DNA of 64,000 nt from Cerrena zonata. Lineage: Eukaryota > Basidiomycota > Agaricomycetes > Polyporales > Cerrenaceae. Shown here one piece after another: positions 32,074-46,419 of this stretch; the stretch's first letter is position 1; every line of letters begins with the position of its first letter. Below the pieces are notes generated by a model that was not told the origin of the DNA, did not search any database, and was given only the letters and a program-made list of their open reading frames with translations. A program made the position numbers and the translations under genes. The stretch covers positions 1 through 64,000 of the forward strand of contig JASBNA010000059.1 of the NCBI GenBank assembly GCA_038087015.1, in the 5' to 3' direction.

Positions 32074-35000
32074 TTATGCATCCTCGACGTCTGAAACTTC
32101 ATCGGACCCGTAGTCGTCATCATCAAGATACTCCTCGTCGAAATCGTCTTCAGTATCTTCCTCCATAGAACGTTTCAACTGCCGAGATGTTAGATTATAG
32201 TGGTTGCTTGTAGTAAATGCAGTGGAAACTCACCATTTCCAACAGTTCATGGCATTCGTTTAGATGCGCCATGACAATACCTTGACCTTCAGGTATCGAA
32301 CCATCGTGTCCGATAAATTTACCGTCTTTCCGCATAGAGTCAATTTGATGGAGCGCAAGTTGGTACTAAGCATTTGGCAAGGAAGCATGAGTAAAGACAG
32401 ATCATGCAAGCTTGAAACCAAATTGGCCAACGGGACGTACAGGGTAAAGGTCCCTTGGACTCCATGGGCCACCATACTTGAGCACTTCGTTCAAACACTT
32501 TTTGACTGTCGAGAGTTTGTTGGCCTATCAATATGCATTAGAGTAAGCAAAAAGTCATTTTGGGTCGCAAAGGAATACTGACAATAGGCATAAGTTCTTC
32601 TGAAACAGGTTCGCTTGATGAGAGCAGTCGGTAGATGAGACCATAGCATCGTCTAAGAAGGTAAAGAAGCACCTGAACAGCATATCAGTTTCCGTGGCCT
32701 AAGATGCTCTCGTGAAAATGACGTACATATTGTCCCGCGGGCGTGTTGCCCTCTAAATCCATGAACTGGCCATCGATCCTCATTTTATCAATTTCCTGCA
32801 GACTGAGACTATAATTCCACAAATCCGTCTCTCGTAGACTCCATCGATGTGTCATCACCTACAGAGTAACAGGAAAGCGATTAGACTTATTGTAGAAGTC
32901 AAATGCGAGTAACGTACCAGACTCTCCAACTCTCGTCGAATTTCTGTCAGTCGCTCGTAAATTGGTCGCAGGGATGAAGATACTGATCGGGATTGATCTT
33001 GAGCCTTGATCTCTTGTACGATTTCGAAACATTCTTCGAGCAGCGACGAACAAATGACCTGAGATTGCGGGAACGTCCCTCCTGGGCCCATGAACTTCCC
33101 ATCGACTCGTTTACTATGAGAATCCTCAGATTCAGGGAAGTCCTGTTCTGAAATGGACGAGAAATATCACTCACGAATCAATTTTCCGTAGTTCTTCGAT
33201 GAGAGGCTTCAATTCTGCCTTCAGCCTCGGTGCAACAGGCGGAACCTCAGGATTCGGCGAATCCTTGGTTGGAGTCTTGCTCAAGTCCTCTTCTCCGTTA
33301 TCTTCCTGCTCTACTGGCGGAGGTGGCTTCTGCCGTGGAGTAATAATTGAATTCTGCCGCTTCAATGCCAAGCTTTCTTCGTATTCTTTCAAGGCGGCCT
33401 GAGCCGCAGTCTCTTTAGCAGCCAAGGCAACTAACTGCCTTCGGATGTTGACCAGACGTTCATGAATCGGGATCAATTCATGTGAGAGGACGGCGAGGGA
33501 CTCTTGTAACGAATGGAGAATCTTCTCTAGAAAAATGAGAGTGGGTAAGTGCAAGACGTTCAGAAGAAAAAGGAGGTATGAGGAGTACTCGATATCGTAC
33601 GTAGGGCGGAGAGCCAAAAGGATGGCCGTGCCCGAATCCAAGAAGATGAAGTGATGCGTGTATCGTCGCTCCTTACCGGTGTACTTCGCGTCGTTCATTT
33701 GCACTTCAACCCTGGGGTCGAAGCACACATGTTAGCAGCCATCGGCAACAAAAGCAACATACAACAGAGGCATCAAGAGGGGAAAGCATAGCATAACGAG
33801 ACAAACGTGCCAAGAAGATCGTAAGAGCAAGGAATAGATTTACGCACCACTTTCGTTCAGCTGTCGCTCGAGGAGCGTTGTCATCGCTTTCGGATGCTTG
33901 CCACTCTCAGCATCAGCATGCACGATATGCCTGTAGGTATAATTAGGTGCAGGTAAGTATAGACCTGCATGACGAAGATAGGACATCATAATGGACTCAC
34001 CTCAGTTCTGCTAGACGCCTATGGAACGGGGCTAGATCCGATTCGCTATACACCCCCGATTCATTCATGTGGTCTAGGATTTGCTGCATACACGAAATGG
34101 AAAGCATCAGCGCATATGTATGATCAGCATGGTGATATTGGCAAGAACGGGCACGGAAATGTCGGCAATGTTTCTGTTTCAGCGCCATAGGAGTAGGAGG
34201 GCAGTATGAAACGGTAAGACGGAAGGAGGGAAAAGAGGAAGGTGAGTTCAAAGCAGTCACCGGTTCTTATAACCATCTTAGATCATTAGGAGAACGGTGG
34301 CTAAAGGAGCGGAATAGACTCCGGGGCGTTCTGCAAGATAGAACGGCGGGAAGAAACCCCATTTTCTGTCGTTCCTGGACCGGTGCCGCCGACAGGACCT
34401 ACAAGACCTAAACAAGAATTTAGGGTACTTCAATAGGTCTAGGCAGAGGTTCCGAGCCGCTACAGCGGTGTTGCTACGATAATTGCACCAACAATCATCA
34501 ATGCCTGTGATAAGAATCCACGGCGTTATCCGTATCTGTTGCACTTTGGCTTGATGCGACCAATCCAGAGATGGAGTAACAAAAGACTAGAGAAGTTGAT
34601 GCGTGTAGGACAGAAAGAATAAGCGCATATATGCAGCAATGAAGGGTGTATTCATATCACAATTATGTGAGAGAAGTGTTCGAAAAGCTGAAAAGGAAGT
34701 CGATTGCAGCACGCCATGAGAGAACGAGGGAAATGAAGTACTTGCAGACAGAACACAAGCCAAGAATAGAACGGGAATTTTTGGACTTACACGCAAACTA
34801 GCAATCTGGCTGTAAGTGGCCGGGCATTCCCTTGTCTTTCCTATCGTGAGGAAGAAGAGTGACAAGAGGTTAAAGACATCGGCGAGCGTAGTGTCAAGTC
34901 GGTTGTTGGAAGGGGCATTGTCGTCTCGGACTTCGTTCAATCGGGTGACTACGATACCGGATCAACACAGTAAGATTAAGTAGAGGAAAATTTCAATATT

Positions 35001-35289
35001 CCGTCAACAAAGAGAGTCGAAGGTGGCGCACCTTGTCTGACAATCTGTAGGTAGAGCACATTCACATCCGAAGCTTTGATATATTCCCCTCGGTCTTTCT
35101 TGAGAGCAGTAAGTCGGTTCCGTATGCTTTAAAGGGGAAGACGAGTCAGGAAATGATATTCCAACTGAATGGAGAGTGTACAAACTTAATAATCGCCTCG
35201 AGGATGGGCAACTCTGTACCATCAGTCAGCTATTCCGAAAGTGTGTATAACCAGATTTGCAAACCTTCTTGAGTAACGGGAGCGACCAT
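32074..35289 (-). CDS. DUF2408-type conserved fungal protein
   Basis: A gene of ten or more exons. It starts MVAPVTQE at 35289; then ELPILEAIIK, IRNRLTALKKDRGEY, VNVLYLQIVRQ, a segment near 34850-34940 (NNRLDTTLADVFNLLSLF), HMNESGVYSESDLAPFHRRL, ELIPIHERLVNIRRQLVAL (about 33420-33480), SLRPIYERLTEIRREL (about 32925-32990), GPWSPRDLYPYQ, and an acidic end, DEEYLDDDDYGSDEV, with TAA at 32074-32076. The repeated (I/L)xPIxxRLxxIRRxL helices match my memory of the DUF2408 domain of uncharacterised fungal proteins. No catalytic motif is visible. Exon limits are approximate, especially between 33700 and 34700. Confidence 0.65.
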
Positions 35290-35581
35290 GATATGCCGTC
35301 TCGGATGGCGTGTATCGATGGATCGTCAAGATGACGAGTTGTTTGGCAGGATGCAAGGTGTATGCAATGAGGATGGGTGGGTGCCGATCCTGGAAGATGG
35401 CTGTTGCAGGACAAGTGAAAGTCGGCAAGCGTTCGCGAGGAAAGATCTAGACTTGCGCCAGTAAAGGAAGGTCGTTCCCACGCCTGATACTGGGATATTA
35501 GTCTGATAGCATCACTGCTGCACCCTTGCCCAACTCGACTGTCTCAAATACCCTCATCTACTCGTCTTACAATCCATCTAT

Positions 35582-36309
35582 ATGAGCGGAGCAATGGATA
35601 AGATTAAAGAGGTATGGCTCTCGCTGCTTGCACCTTGCAGCCGTCATTAACCATGTTGATCGCGCGCAGCGTCTTGCCCAACTTCGTGCTGAAGCCGATG
35701 CAGCACTTACCCGTGCTGAAGAGGCTGAAACAAAGAACAAGAAACTCGAACAGACTTTGCTAGAGAAGGAGCAGGAAATCAGCTCTCTTGCCCACAAGCT
35801 AAATCTTCTCGAGGGTGAACTCGAGAAAGCTGAAGGCAAGATCGCTGACGGCAAGCGCGCAATTGAGGATGCAGACCAGAGCAAGACCACGACAGAAGGT
35901 CTCAGCCGTAAGATCGCCCTGCTCGAGGAGGAACTCGACGCTGCAGAGAAGAACGCTAAGGAGGTTGTCGAGAAGTACGTGGCACATTGCATTGCTGGAT
36001 TCGATTGTGTCTGATTATATGCTCTGATGCACCTATCGCCCTGTATAGGCTGAGACAAGTCGACGTCAAGGCCGAGCACTTCGAGAGACAACTACAAAGA
36101 GCGGAACAAGAAAGAGACCAATGGGAAGCTAAGTGGGAGGTAAGTCCGATATTCTATCGCTTCGGATTCTCTGTTTCTGTCTTGAGATACTCCGTCCATG
36201 CACCAGTCCTGAACTGATCTCACTTTGTATCACTCAGGAATCCGAGCAGAAGTACAAGAAATCCAAGGAGGAGCTCGACTCGCTTGTGGCGACCATGCAG
36301 GATCTCTAG
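35582..36309 (+). CDS. TPM1: Tropomyosin
   Basis: Four exons give 165 codons: 35582-35611, 35670-35974, 36049-36139 and 36238-36309. It starts MSGAMDKIKE and is a continuous heptad coiled coil with typical segments KIALLEEELDAAEKN and RQLQRAEQERDQWEAKWE, ending DSLVATMQDL. Tropomyosin is a rod-like dimer that polymerises along formin-nucleated actin cables and protects them; the length agrees with fungal tropomyosins (about 160 residues). Exon 1 is only 30 bp, the usual fungal arrangement. The start is fixed by the first ATG in frame with the splice. The gene is divergent from the DUF2408 gene, 292 bp away. Confidence 0.93.
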
Positions 36310-36665
36310 GTTCTGCTTTGATCACTTGCTTTTGGTTTCCTATATCTCGAATATCATTACAGCATAACTCTTGCTATTCACCAGCCGCTTCGCTATATGC
36401 AGTTGGTTTCGCGGCCTCGCTTAAAGTCAGATGTATTGTATCTCGCGCATGATATCACCCTTTCGAAATGAGTTTGGAAAATCATTTTATTCATAATTCA
36501 ACACGAACTCCAAGAAGCCCAAATGAGGAACGCGAATATATACTAATCGGATACAGCCATTATAATGACAGAGTGGGACGAAATATAGGGACAAGGATGG
36601 ATGGCGAGTTATTGAGTAACACAAGATGAGCGGTCCGATTTCTGTTGGTGAGGGTCCGAGCGTAG

Positions 36666-37418
36666 TTATTCATTCTTGACGTTCTTGTCTTCGGCGAACT
36701 TGAGAGAAACCGAATTTACGCAATGTCTCTCGTCAGCTACAGCATACAACCAACGAATCAACCTCTATTCTTGAGAATAAACACAAAAGTTGACGTACTG
36801 GGTGTCGGGAAGCCCTCTCCTTTGAAGACATGTCCGAGATGGCCTCCGCAGGCAGTACAAGTGATTTCAGTTCGCACACTCCAAAGAGACCGATCTTCTG
36901 TCCTTGTCACAGCTCCAGGAAGAGCTACTCAATTAGAGGATCATCAGTATTTCCGAGCGCAATTTGCACGAGTTACGTACCATCGAAGAACGCAGGCCAC
37001 CCGCACCCACTATCGAACTTGGTGGTACTCTTATACAGCGGAGTTCCACATCCGGCACAGCTATAGATGCCATCTTCATAGAACTTGTTATATTGGCCCG
37101 TACCGGCGAGTTCGGTCCCTTTCTGACGAAGAATGCGAAACTGTTGAGAAGAAGGATGGAAGTGTCAATGTAAGTTCACCAGACTCAGACTAGAGTTCGA
37201 GGCGAGAAGACGCATGGAAAACTCGCCTGCTCTGGAGAGAGCACGGCTCTCCATTCAGAATCATTCTTTGGCTTGCTTGAATCAGACATCCTTATAGGAG
37301 AAGTATGGAGTTGTCTAGTGAGTGAAGGTGTGAATTGAGAGGAGGAAACGATGGGAGTCCGTGTCAGTCGAGCTAGCTTTATATTACGGATAGACCTAGA
37401 ATAAAGAGGCAATGACAT
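36666..37418 (-). CDS. msrB: Methionine-R-sulfoxide reductase (MsrB/SelR)
   Basis: Several exons. The chain shows GTELAGTGQYNKFYEDGIY, CAGCGTPLY, FDSGCGWPAFFD, CTACGGHLGHVFKGEG and RHCVNSVSLKF. These include two CxxC zinc pairs and the catalytic cysteine in HCVNS. The enzyme reduces methionine-R-sulfoxide in proteins with thioredoxin. The first ATG (37418) adds an Arg/Ser-rich, amphipathic head (MSLPLYSRSIRNIKLARL, then RQLHTSPIR) that looks like a mitochondrial presequence. A second in-frame ATG, MSDSSKPKN at about 37289, begins the usual cytosolic form, so two products from one gene are likely. TAA is at 36666-36668. Confidence 0.9.
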
Positions 37419-38201
37419 TCAAAGGCACGGATGCTATTCACACCTTTATTTAGGAACCAGAATATTATGTGAGCCCACAGGGGTTTTGGTCAGCAATGAA
37501 CAGGTTTCTGGGTCGTTGCCTGTGCTACGGACAGGAAAGTGAGAAAACGGTGTGTAAGATGTGTAAGATGAGATGGTGGCCGGGACGGAAAGGCCACGTG
37601 CGGGTATGACGCCTTCGGTTACGAAAAAGAGATATACTTCCGAAAGGATTTGGTAGGTGTTTGTTTATCCAAGTTGTCCTCCGTTCCACGGCGTTCTTTG
37701 GGTTGTCTCAAATTTGGTGTAAATCGGGCGTATATCTGATACCAGCTGACGGCTGAGTGACGAAGTTTCGATATGCAACACAGACTTAACGTGCCCATGC
37801 TCAGAATTTATCGTGAGAAACTTGAATACGGTTTTCGATTGACAAACGGCAGTTAGACCGGAGGAAGACAATCGTTCCTCCTACAATAGTAAGTACTAGT
37901 ATGGACTCTATGGTTAAAGCTCATATGGTTACGATCAAGGCTCGTATGGTCAAGGCTGTGGTTTCGTTTTGTTGAGTGTCACCCATTGGCACTCCTTTTC
38001 TTCACGGTAACTAACGGAATGTCTATTGTTCTCGAACAGTATAAACATCCTTAGCTTGTATCTATATGTCTGTCGCCCTAAGAATTGCACCTCTTGTCAT
38101 CAATTCTACGTCCTCGCACGCTCACTATCTTCGCCTACTGCAACAAACGTCTCGCTTAGTCTCGACCACCTCACCCCAGTGACACAGGACCGAGTAATCC
38201 T
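37419..38201. other. Intergenic; duplicated F-box promoter
   Basis: From about 37780 to 38200 this matches 40310-40780 in sequence and order (for example GACAATCGTTCCTCC at 37867 and 40417). This shows that the duplication which made the two following F-box-like genes included their promoters. No gene is seen. Confidence 0.55.
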
Positions 38202-40086
38202 ATGAGAGGAAAACAAGTTAGTAGTGTTTACCTTGTATGCGCAGCCAGTACTTATTGACGTTTTATCCAGCGGTATACGTCCAATCCGCCAGCGAGGCGT
38301 CCGCCGTCGAAAGTCTCAACGGACTCGAACAAGAGTCGCAGGTTGAAGAAACTCCGTGCCAATGCTGCACTGAATCTTCGACAAAATTCAGAACTACCCG
38401 TAGCGAAGTTACCGGTGGAGATCCTTCTCCAGATATTCTACGAGTATATCTTCCATGGTGCGATTGAAATTGGCATTAGTCGACGATATGATGTCGACGA
38501 CCGCTTGGATAAACGTAATTGTCGGTGGCTGACCATCATTCAAATCTGCCACCACTGGAGAAATATTGTGCTCTCGGTCCCAGTCCTCTGGTCCTATATC
38601 ACCGACGACATCTGTTACTACCCACACTTACTCGAAATGGCACTTTCGCGCTCTGCTGAAACTTTGCTTGATGTAGAGATTCACTGGGTTACAGAGCCAG
38701 CTCACACGACGACGGTAGCGATGTTGACAAGGTTATTCAAGGAGTCTCGTCGTATACGACGTTTATATCTTCATCTCCCTGCCCATAAAGTGGCCGATGT
38801 AACCCTAAGTGCTACAGCCCCCTTCACATGTCTTGAAGATCTGGAGATATCCAACCCCAGGGAACTCCCGCCCGACCCGCCCTACCTGGCCTTCATCATG
38901 ATCAGCCGTCCACCCACACATCCACTGGTTCCACTGGTTACTCGTATTTTGGAAGAAGATCGGCCTCCTCTCAAGATTGCCGTATTCAACGACATAGTCA
39001 TACCACCACATTTACTTTCATATCTACCCTCGACCCTTACCCATCTCATTCTCAACGATTCATCCACCCCTCCGTATTCAAACGACGGTATCCGAGTCAC
39101 AAACTTGGACTTCCTACGAAAACTTGAGAAGTTGGAGATCCTTCACCTCGGGCCCGTAGAGACACATATGAGGAATGATATCGTGACATTTGGGACTACG
39201 AAGCTTGTTCTGCCACATCTCAAGCAGCTTAGTATTTCGGGGGAACAATCCTCCATGCTAGGACTCCTCCATTGGATAACATTGCCGTCTACGACCCGTC
39301 TACACATCCAGACGCTGCGGGATTCAGGACCTCATCTTGACTTCTGCACCACTATTCTCTCTATGATCCACCAGAGAATTGATTATCAGCAAGTACAGTG
39401 CATAATCGACTTCGAAGAGGAGGTCAAGTTTTCCATCTGTGCGCTCGGAGATGACCATAGACGTTGTCCTTATGGATTAAATTATCGACGTATATTAAGC
39501 TCTAATCGTGTCATCCATTGTAACCACTGTTACATCTCTCTGGAGCTTTCTCACCGCACTTGGCAGCACATCGAGTACATACCCAGCATGAAAGTCATAT
39601 TGTCGAATCTCAAGGCGCTCTACCTCCTCATCCCTCATCCATGACTTGGTAGCTTCTCAATTGGAGCGGGGGTTGACTGACCTATTATCACTCACAGAGA
39701 ATCTGGAGGTCCTCAAGATCGAAGAAACAAGTTTTTGGGAGGATGACCCTTCTCCAGTGTGCTACGCAATCACCAAGGTACTGCGTGTTGTCCCTGACTC
39801 GGATTGCATCGTACTCGTTCCCAAATTAAAGACGCTAGAGCTTTCTAACGTATTCGATCCGGATCACTCAGCGAGGGAATCAATATGTGCATCCCTCGAA
39901 ACGCGTCAAGCAAGTGAAGGAAAACTTGGCGTCTTGACACTCTTCAGGCTGGTTATTTTACTCGCCCAGTATCGTACAGATTTACTCTTTCAATCTGAAA
40001 CTCCGCCCGTCGAATACGATCTCTCTCTGTACTATAATCTTAGTTTCTATCATTTCTACATTGTAAAAAATAGATCGCACTGTTGA
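38202..40086 (+). pseudogene. F-box-like/LRR protein, tandem copy 1, frame broken near 39644
   Basis: Exon 1 (38202-38216, MRGKQ) splices to 38271, giving RYTSNPPARRPPSK.. and the F-box-like segment LPVAKLPVEILLQIFYEYIF with ICHHWRNIVLSVPVLWSYI, then leucine-rich repeats. The frame stops at 39642-39644 after LIPHP. The rest of the protein, as seen in the tandem copy at 40785 (SLTENLEVLKIEE onward), continues in another frame at 39646-40086. The simplest reading is an indel that removes about 120 C-terminal residues. A truncated 463-codon product would keep the F-box. Sequencing error is possible. Confidence 0.75.
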
Positions 40087-40784
40087 GTTCACGATATTGC
40101 ATTCCTACCATCCTGGAGCTTTCGACTCCCAATCTAAAATACTATATCTAGTGGCACCACCACGATATTGATGCCCGGATTTTGTTATTGTAGGAGGCAA
40201 CATAGAGAGGATGAGGTAAACATCTTGAACATAGATTTTCGGTACTCCTCTCTAAGCTCTCTTTCCAAGCATAGGCGGGAGAAAAAACGGGACAGCATAC
40301 TGAGTTCCAATCTGCAACACCGGCTTCAAGTTACCTAACGTGCTCAGGCTCACAATTTATCGTGAGAAATTCGAATTTCGATTGACAAACAGCGGCTAGA
40401 CTCACCTTGGAGGAAGACAATCGTTCCTCCCGCGATAGGCACCAGCAAGTACTACCAGTATGGACCCTATGGCTAAAGCTCATATGCCAGTAGTTAAGGC
40501 TCATATGGCTATGAGCGAAACTCGCATGGTCAATGCTGTGGTTTGCTTTGGTTGATTCTCACCCATTGGCATTCCTTTTCTTCACGGTAACTAACATAAT
40601 GTTCATTGTTCTCGAACAGTTTAAATATCATCTATATGTCTGTCGCACTCCAAATCGCCCCACACCTCTCTCGTCGCCAGTTTCACGTCCCCGTCCACTC
40701 ATCATCTTTGCCCACTACAACAAACGTTTGGCTTAGTAGTCTCTACCACCCCATCCCAGTGGCACAAGGTCGAGTACTAATCCT
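40087..40784. other. Intergenic between tandem F-box-like genes
   Basis: The 3' flank of copy 1 is followed by the duplicated promoter of copy 2 (homologous to 37780-38200). A remnant of a CATATGGCTATG-type short repeat lies at 40480-40530. No gene is seen. Confidence 0.5.
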
Positions 40785-42539
40785 ATGAGTGGAAAACAAG
40801 TTGGTGATGTTTACAATGCACGCGCAATTAAGACTTATTGATGTTTTATCCAGCGATATACGTCCAATCCGCTAGCGAGGCGTCCGCCATCGAAGATTTC
40901 GACGGGCCGGAACAAGAGTCGCAGGTTGAAGGAACTCCGTGCCAATGCTGCACTGAATCTTCGAAAGAACTCAGATTTACCCGTAGCGAGGTTACCGGTG
41001 GAGCTCCTTGTCGAAATATTCTACCAATATATATTCCATGGAGCAGACCAACTCGGGGACACTATACATCTACTCAACACAGAATCATGTTCTCCCAATT
41101 TCTTCGGCAAGCGTGATTGTCGGTGGTTGATCGTCACTCAAATCTGCCACAGTTGGAGAAACATTGTTCTCTCAGCCCCAGTCCTCTGGTCCTATCTCAC
41201 CGCCGACCTCTGTAACTACCCGCGTATACTCGAAATGGCCCTTTCGCGCTCCGCTAAAGCTCTGCTTAATGTAGAGCTTCACCGCGGTGGTTTAATGTTC
41301 CCTGGCATGACGGTAGAAACGTGGGCAAGGTTATTCGAGGAATCTCATCGTATAAAACGTTTGGATCTTGATCTCTCTGCCTCGTCATTGGCTACCATAA
41401 CCCCAAATAGCGTAGCTCCCTTTGCATGCCTTGAACATCTGAAGATATCCACTCCTCAAGACTTCTTCTACTACCCTCCATACCCAGTTCCAATGATTAA
41501 TCGTATTTTGGAAGAAGACCGGCCTCCCCTCAAGATTGCCATATTCAACAACATAGACATACCATCACATTTATTTTCAAATCTACCATCGACCCTTACC
41601 CATCTCAGTCTCAACGTTCCCAACGATCGTTTATGTAGCGGTATCACAAGCTTCCACTTCCTTCGGAAACTTGACAAGTTGGAGATCCTCCACCTTGAGC
41701 CCATAGTATATCCAGCTAAGAGGGGTGATCGTATTGTGGCACTTGAGACTGGGGAGTTTACTTTGCCGCATCTCAAGGAGCTTAGTATTGCGGGAGATCA
41801 CTCCTGTATGCTAGCACTCCTCGATCGGATGAAATTGCCGTCTATCACCCGTATACGCACCAGGACGCTCTCGGATGAGGAACATCAGGTCGGCCCTCTC
41901 TGCGCCAATGTTCTCTCTAGGATCCACCCTACAATTGATTATCAGCAAGCACATGGCATAATCGATTTCTCATTCATGGTCGGCTTTGCGATTTGTGCGC
42001 ACGAAGAACATCGACCTCGTCCGTTTCCACCACAGAGTTACCGTATACCACTAGGGTACGATACAGGGCACGATAGTAGCATCAAATGTGACCGTTGTTA
42101 CATCTCTCTGTCGTTTTTTAACTATTTTGACGACATGATTTTCGGGCAAATCACTAACGTACCCAGCATGAAAGTCGCATTGTCGAATCTCAAGACGATC
42201 TATCTCCGCCTCCCCCCAATTCCTCACTTGGAGGATAAACTGGCTGTCCTGTTTTCGCTCACAGAGAATCTGGAGGTCCTCAAAATCAAAGAATGGAGTT
42301 GTGGAGAGGATTTCAAATTCAATCATTTCCCAGCGTGCCGTGCAATGGCCAAGGTACTGCATGCCGCCCCCGATTGCAATACTGTGCTCCTTCCCAAATT
42401 GAAGACGCTGGAGGTTTCTGGCGTATTCGATCCGGATCACTCAATGGAGGAATCACTACGTGCATCTGTCGAAACACGTCAAGCAAGTGGGGACGGTTTG
42501 GCATCCCTGCCAGTGCTCTCGGTTCTAGTCTTGCCTTAG
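40785..42539 (+). CDS. F-box-like/LRR protein, tandem copy 2
   Basis: Exon 1 (40785-40799, MSGKQ) plus 40854-42539 give 566 codons. The basic head RPPSKISTGRNKSRRLKEL is followed by an F-box-like domain (LPVARLPVELLVEIFYQYIF; ICHSWRNIVLSAPVLWSYL) and leucine-rich segments (KLDKLEILHLEP, NLEVLKIKEWS), ending LPVLSVLVLP. These proteins are presumed substrate adaptors of SCF ubiquitin ligases. This is the Agaricomycete type with a conserved W..P.LW motif, distinct from the four F-box genes at 21330, 47501, 51079 and 55644. The intact frame here makes it the reference for its broken neighbour at 38202. Confidence 0.85.
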
Positions 42540-43400
42540 GCCTGCCGGTGTCGTAGTACAAATTTGAATGTACTCTTTCAATCTGAAACTCCGCTCGTCG
42601 AATACTTACTCTCTCTCTTTCTCTCTCTCCCTCTCTCACGCCCTCTCTCTGTATCATATTGGTTTCTATCATTTCTACGTTTAAAAAAAATAGATTGCAT
42701 TGTTGAGTCCACGATATTGCATCTCCGTCACTCTGGAGCTTTTCAAGATCCAAGCTCAAGTACACCATCATGATACTAATTCCCCATTTTTTTTACAATT
42801 AGGGGCGACATATAAAGGATGCAGTAAATGTTTTGATGACTCGACTCAGAAGCATTCATTCCTCGGCCGCGTTTCTATCAGATTCAGACGGCATCCGAAT
42901 GGTCTTGACTGGTAATATCGCTACTACTACTACTACGTTTGTGAGGCCCAATGTATGAATGATCTAGACGACTTTCATATTCAAGTTTCCAATTAATTCA
43001 TTCGTTGAGTTCACATCCAAGTCGGCGACAAAAGCAACGGCATACATCCACAGAAGACCCTAAACTTCCATACAACCTCAACGAGATTTATATTATTCTC
43101 CAACTTTCGAGGTCCACAAACTCCCTTTCTCATTTCATTCAGAGTCGGGGAGTCCACAACCCTTCACTCACAAGTTCACACCACAACCAGCAAATGAGAG
43201 AGAAAAAGGCAGCAACCATCGAGTTTACTAGTAATGAGCAAGGAGAGGAAAATAAAACAAGGTTCTTTTGGGTGGTGGCGTCATTAAAAACGCGTAACGA
43301 TCAGGTAAAGAAAATCGTCTAGCTACTAAACTCTATTCCCTCAAATATTTGACCCTCAAAAATCTCTAGGTTGGAACGAACCAGACACCAAAGACTGAGC
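42540..43400. other. Intergenic with simple repeats
   Basis: It contains a CT-rich microsatellite (TCTCTCTCTTTCTCTCTCTC-like) at 42609-42650, a run of T at 42788-42796 and a CTA trinucleotide run at 42922-42936. The part just before 43400 is the 3' flank of the ATP synthase gene. No gene is seen. Confidence 0.55.
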
Positions 43401-45681
<2,281 letters not shown>

Positions 45682-45881
45682 CGAGGGCTTGTTGTGGAAT
45701 GAGTGGTGGAGGATGCGAAAGGCGAAAGCGTTGGGCGACTCTCGGATGTCTTCGGGGCTTCTCCTTTTATTCGCGCTCCGCCTAAACACCTCGGCCTCCC
45801 CCGGAGCACAGGCGCTACCGTCCCTTATGACGCCTAAAGCTCTTTATTACTCTCCAGCAAGCACACCGTCCCTCTTGCCCA
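45682..45881. promoter_or_regulatory. Bidirectional promoter of two mitochondrial-protein genes
   Basis: The 200 bp between the divergent starts of ATP1 and bL21m must carry both promoters. No TATA box is obvious. Shared control of two mitochondrial biogenesis genes is inferred from layout. Confidence 0.5.
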
Positions 45882-46419
45882 ATGGCTTTCTCGCTGGCCT
45901 CCTCCTCTCTCTCGAGGCGTACGTCTTTTTATCTCATTATTACCCACATATCTCACTAACATATTTCTATAGACGTGCGGCAGCTAGCGACTAGGGCTCT
46001 GCACACCCAGCCCGCTCCTCCAGTAACATCTACACCTACCGCACTTGCTCTCATCCGCTCCCAACCATCTCACTATGTCGTGGCCTCTCTCGCCGGCCGA
46101 AAATACACTCTCGCACCACGCGACCTCCTCACCGTCCCGCGTCTCAAAGACGTAAAAGTCGGAGACGTTCTCAACCTGTCAGAGATCCACGAGGTCGGCT
46201 CTCGTGAATACACCCTCCGCGGCAATCCCGTCATCCCCGTCCGACCATGTCAAGGTCGAAGCCACCGTGGTTGAGCACACAAAAGGCAGGATGGAGGTCA
46301 TCTTCAAGAAAAAGAGACGAAAAGGTTACCAGAAAACCATCAAGCACAAGCAGACTTATACCCGTCTTCGGATTGGTGCTATTGACTTGGTAGATCAGGT
46401 AGAGTCGGCGTCGGCGTAG
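45882..46419 (+). CDS. MRPL49: Mitochondrial large-subunit ribosomal protein bL21m, apparent frameshift
   Basis: Exon 1 (MAFSLASSSLSR, from 45882) splices to about 45974; then HTQPAPPVTSTPTALALI, VVASLAGRKYTLAPRDLL and NLSEIHEVGSREYTLRGNPV. After VIP (near 46238) the frame must shift by one base to reach VKVEATVVEHTKGRMEV and FKKKRRKGYQKTIKH, the most conserved part of bL21, ending VESASA with TAG at 46417-46419. No GT..AG intron accounts for it. Because bL21m is needed for mitochondrial translation, an assembly indel is the likelier explanation. The gene symbol follows the yeast orthologue. Confidence 0.85.
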
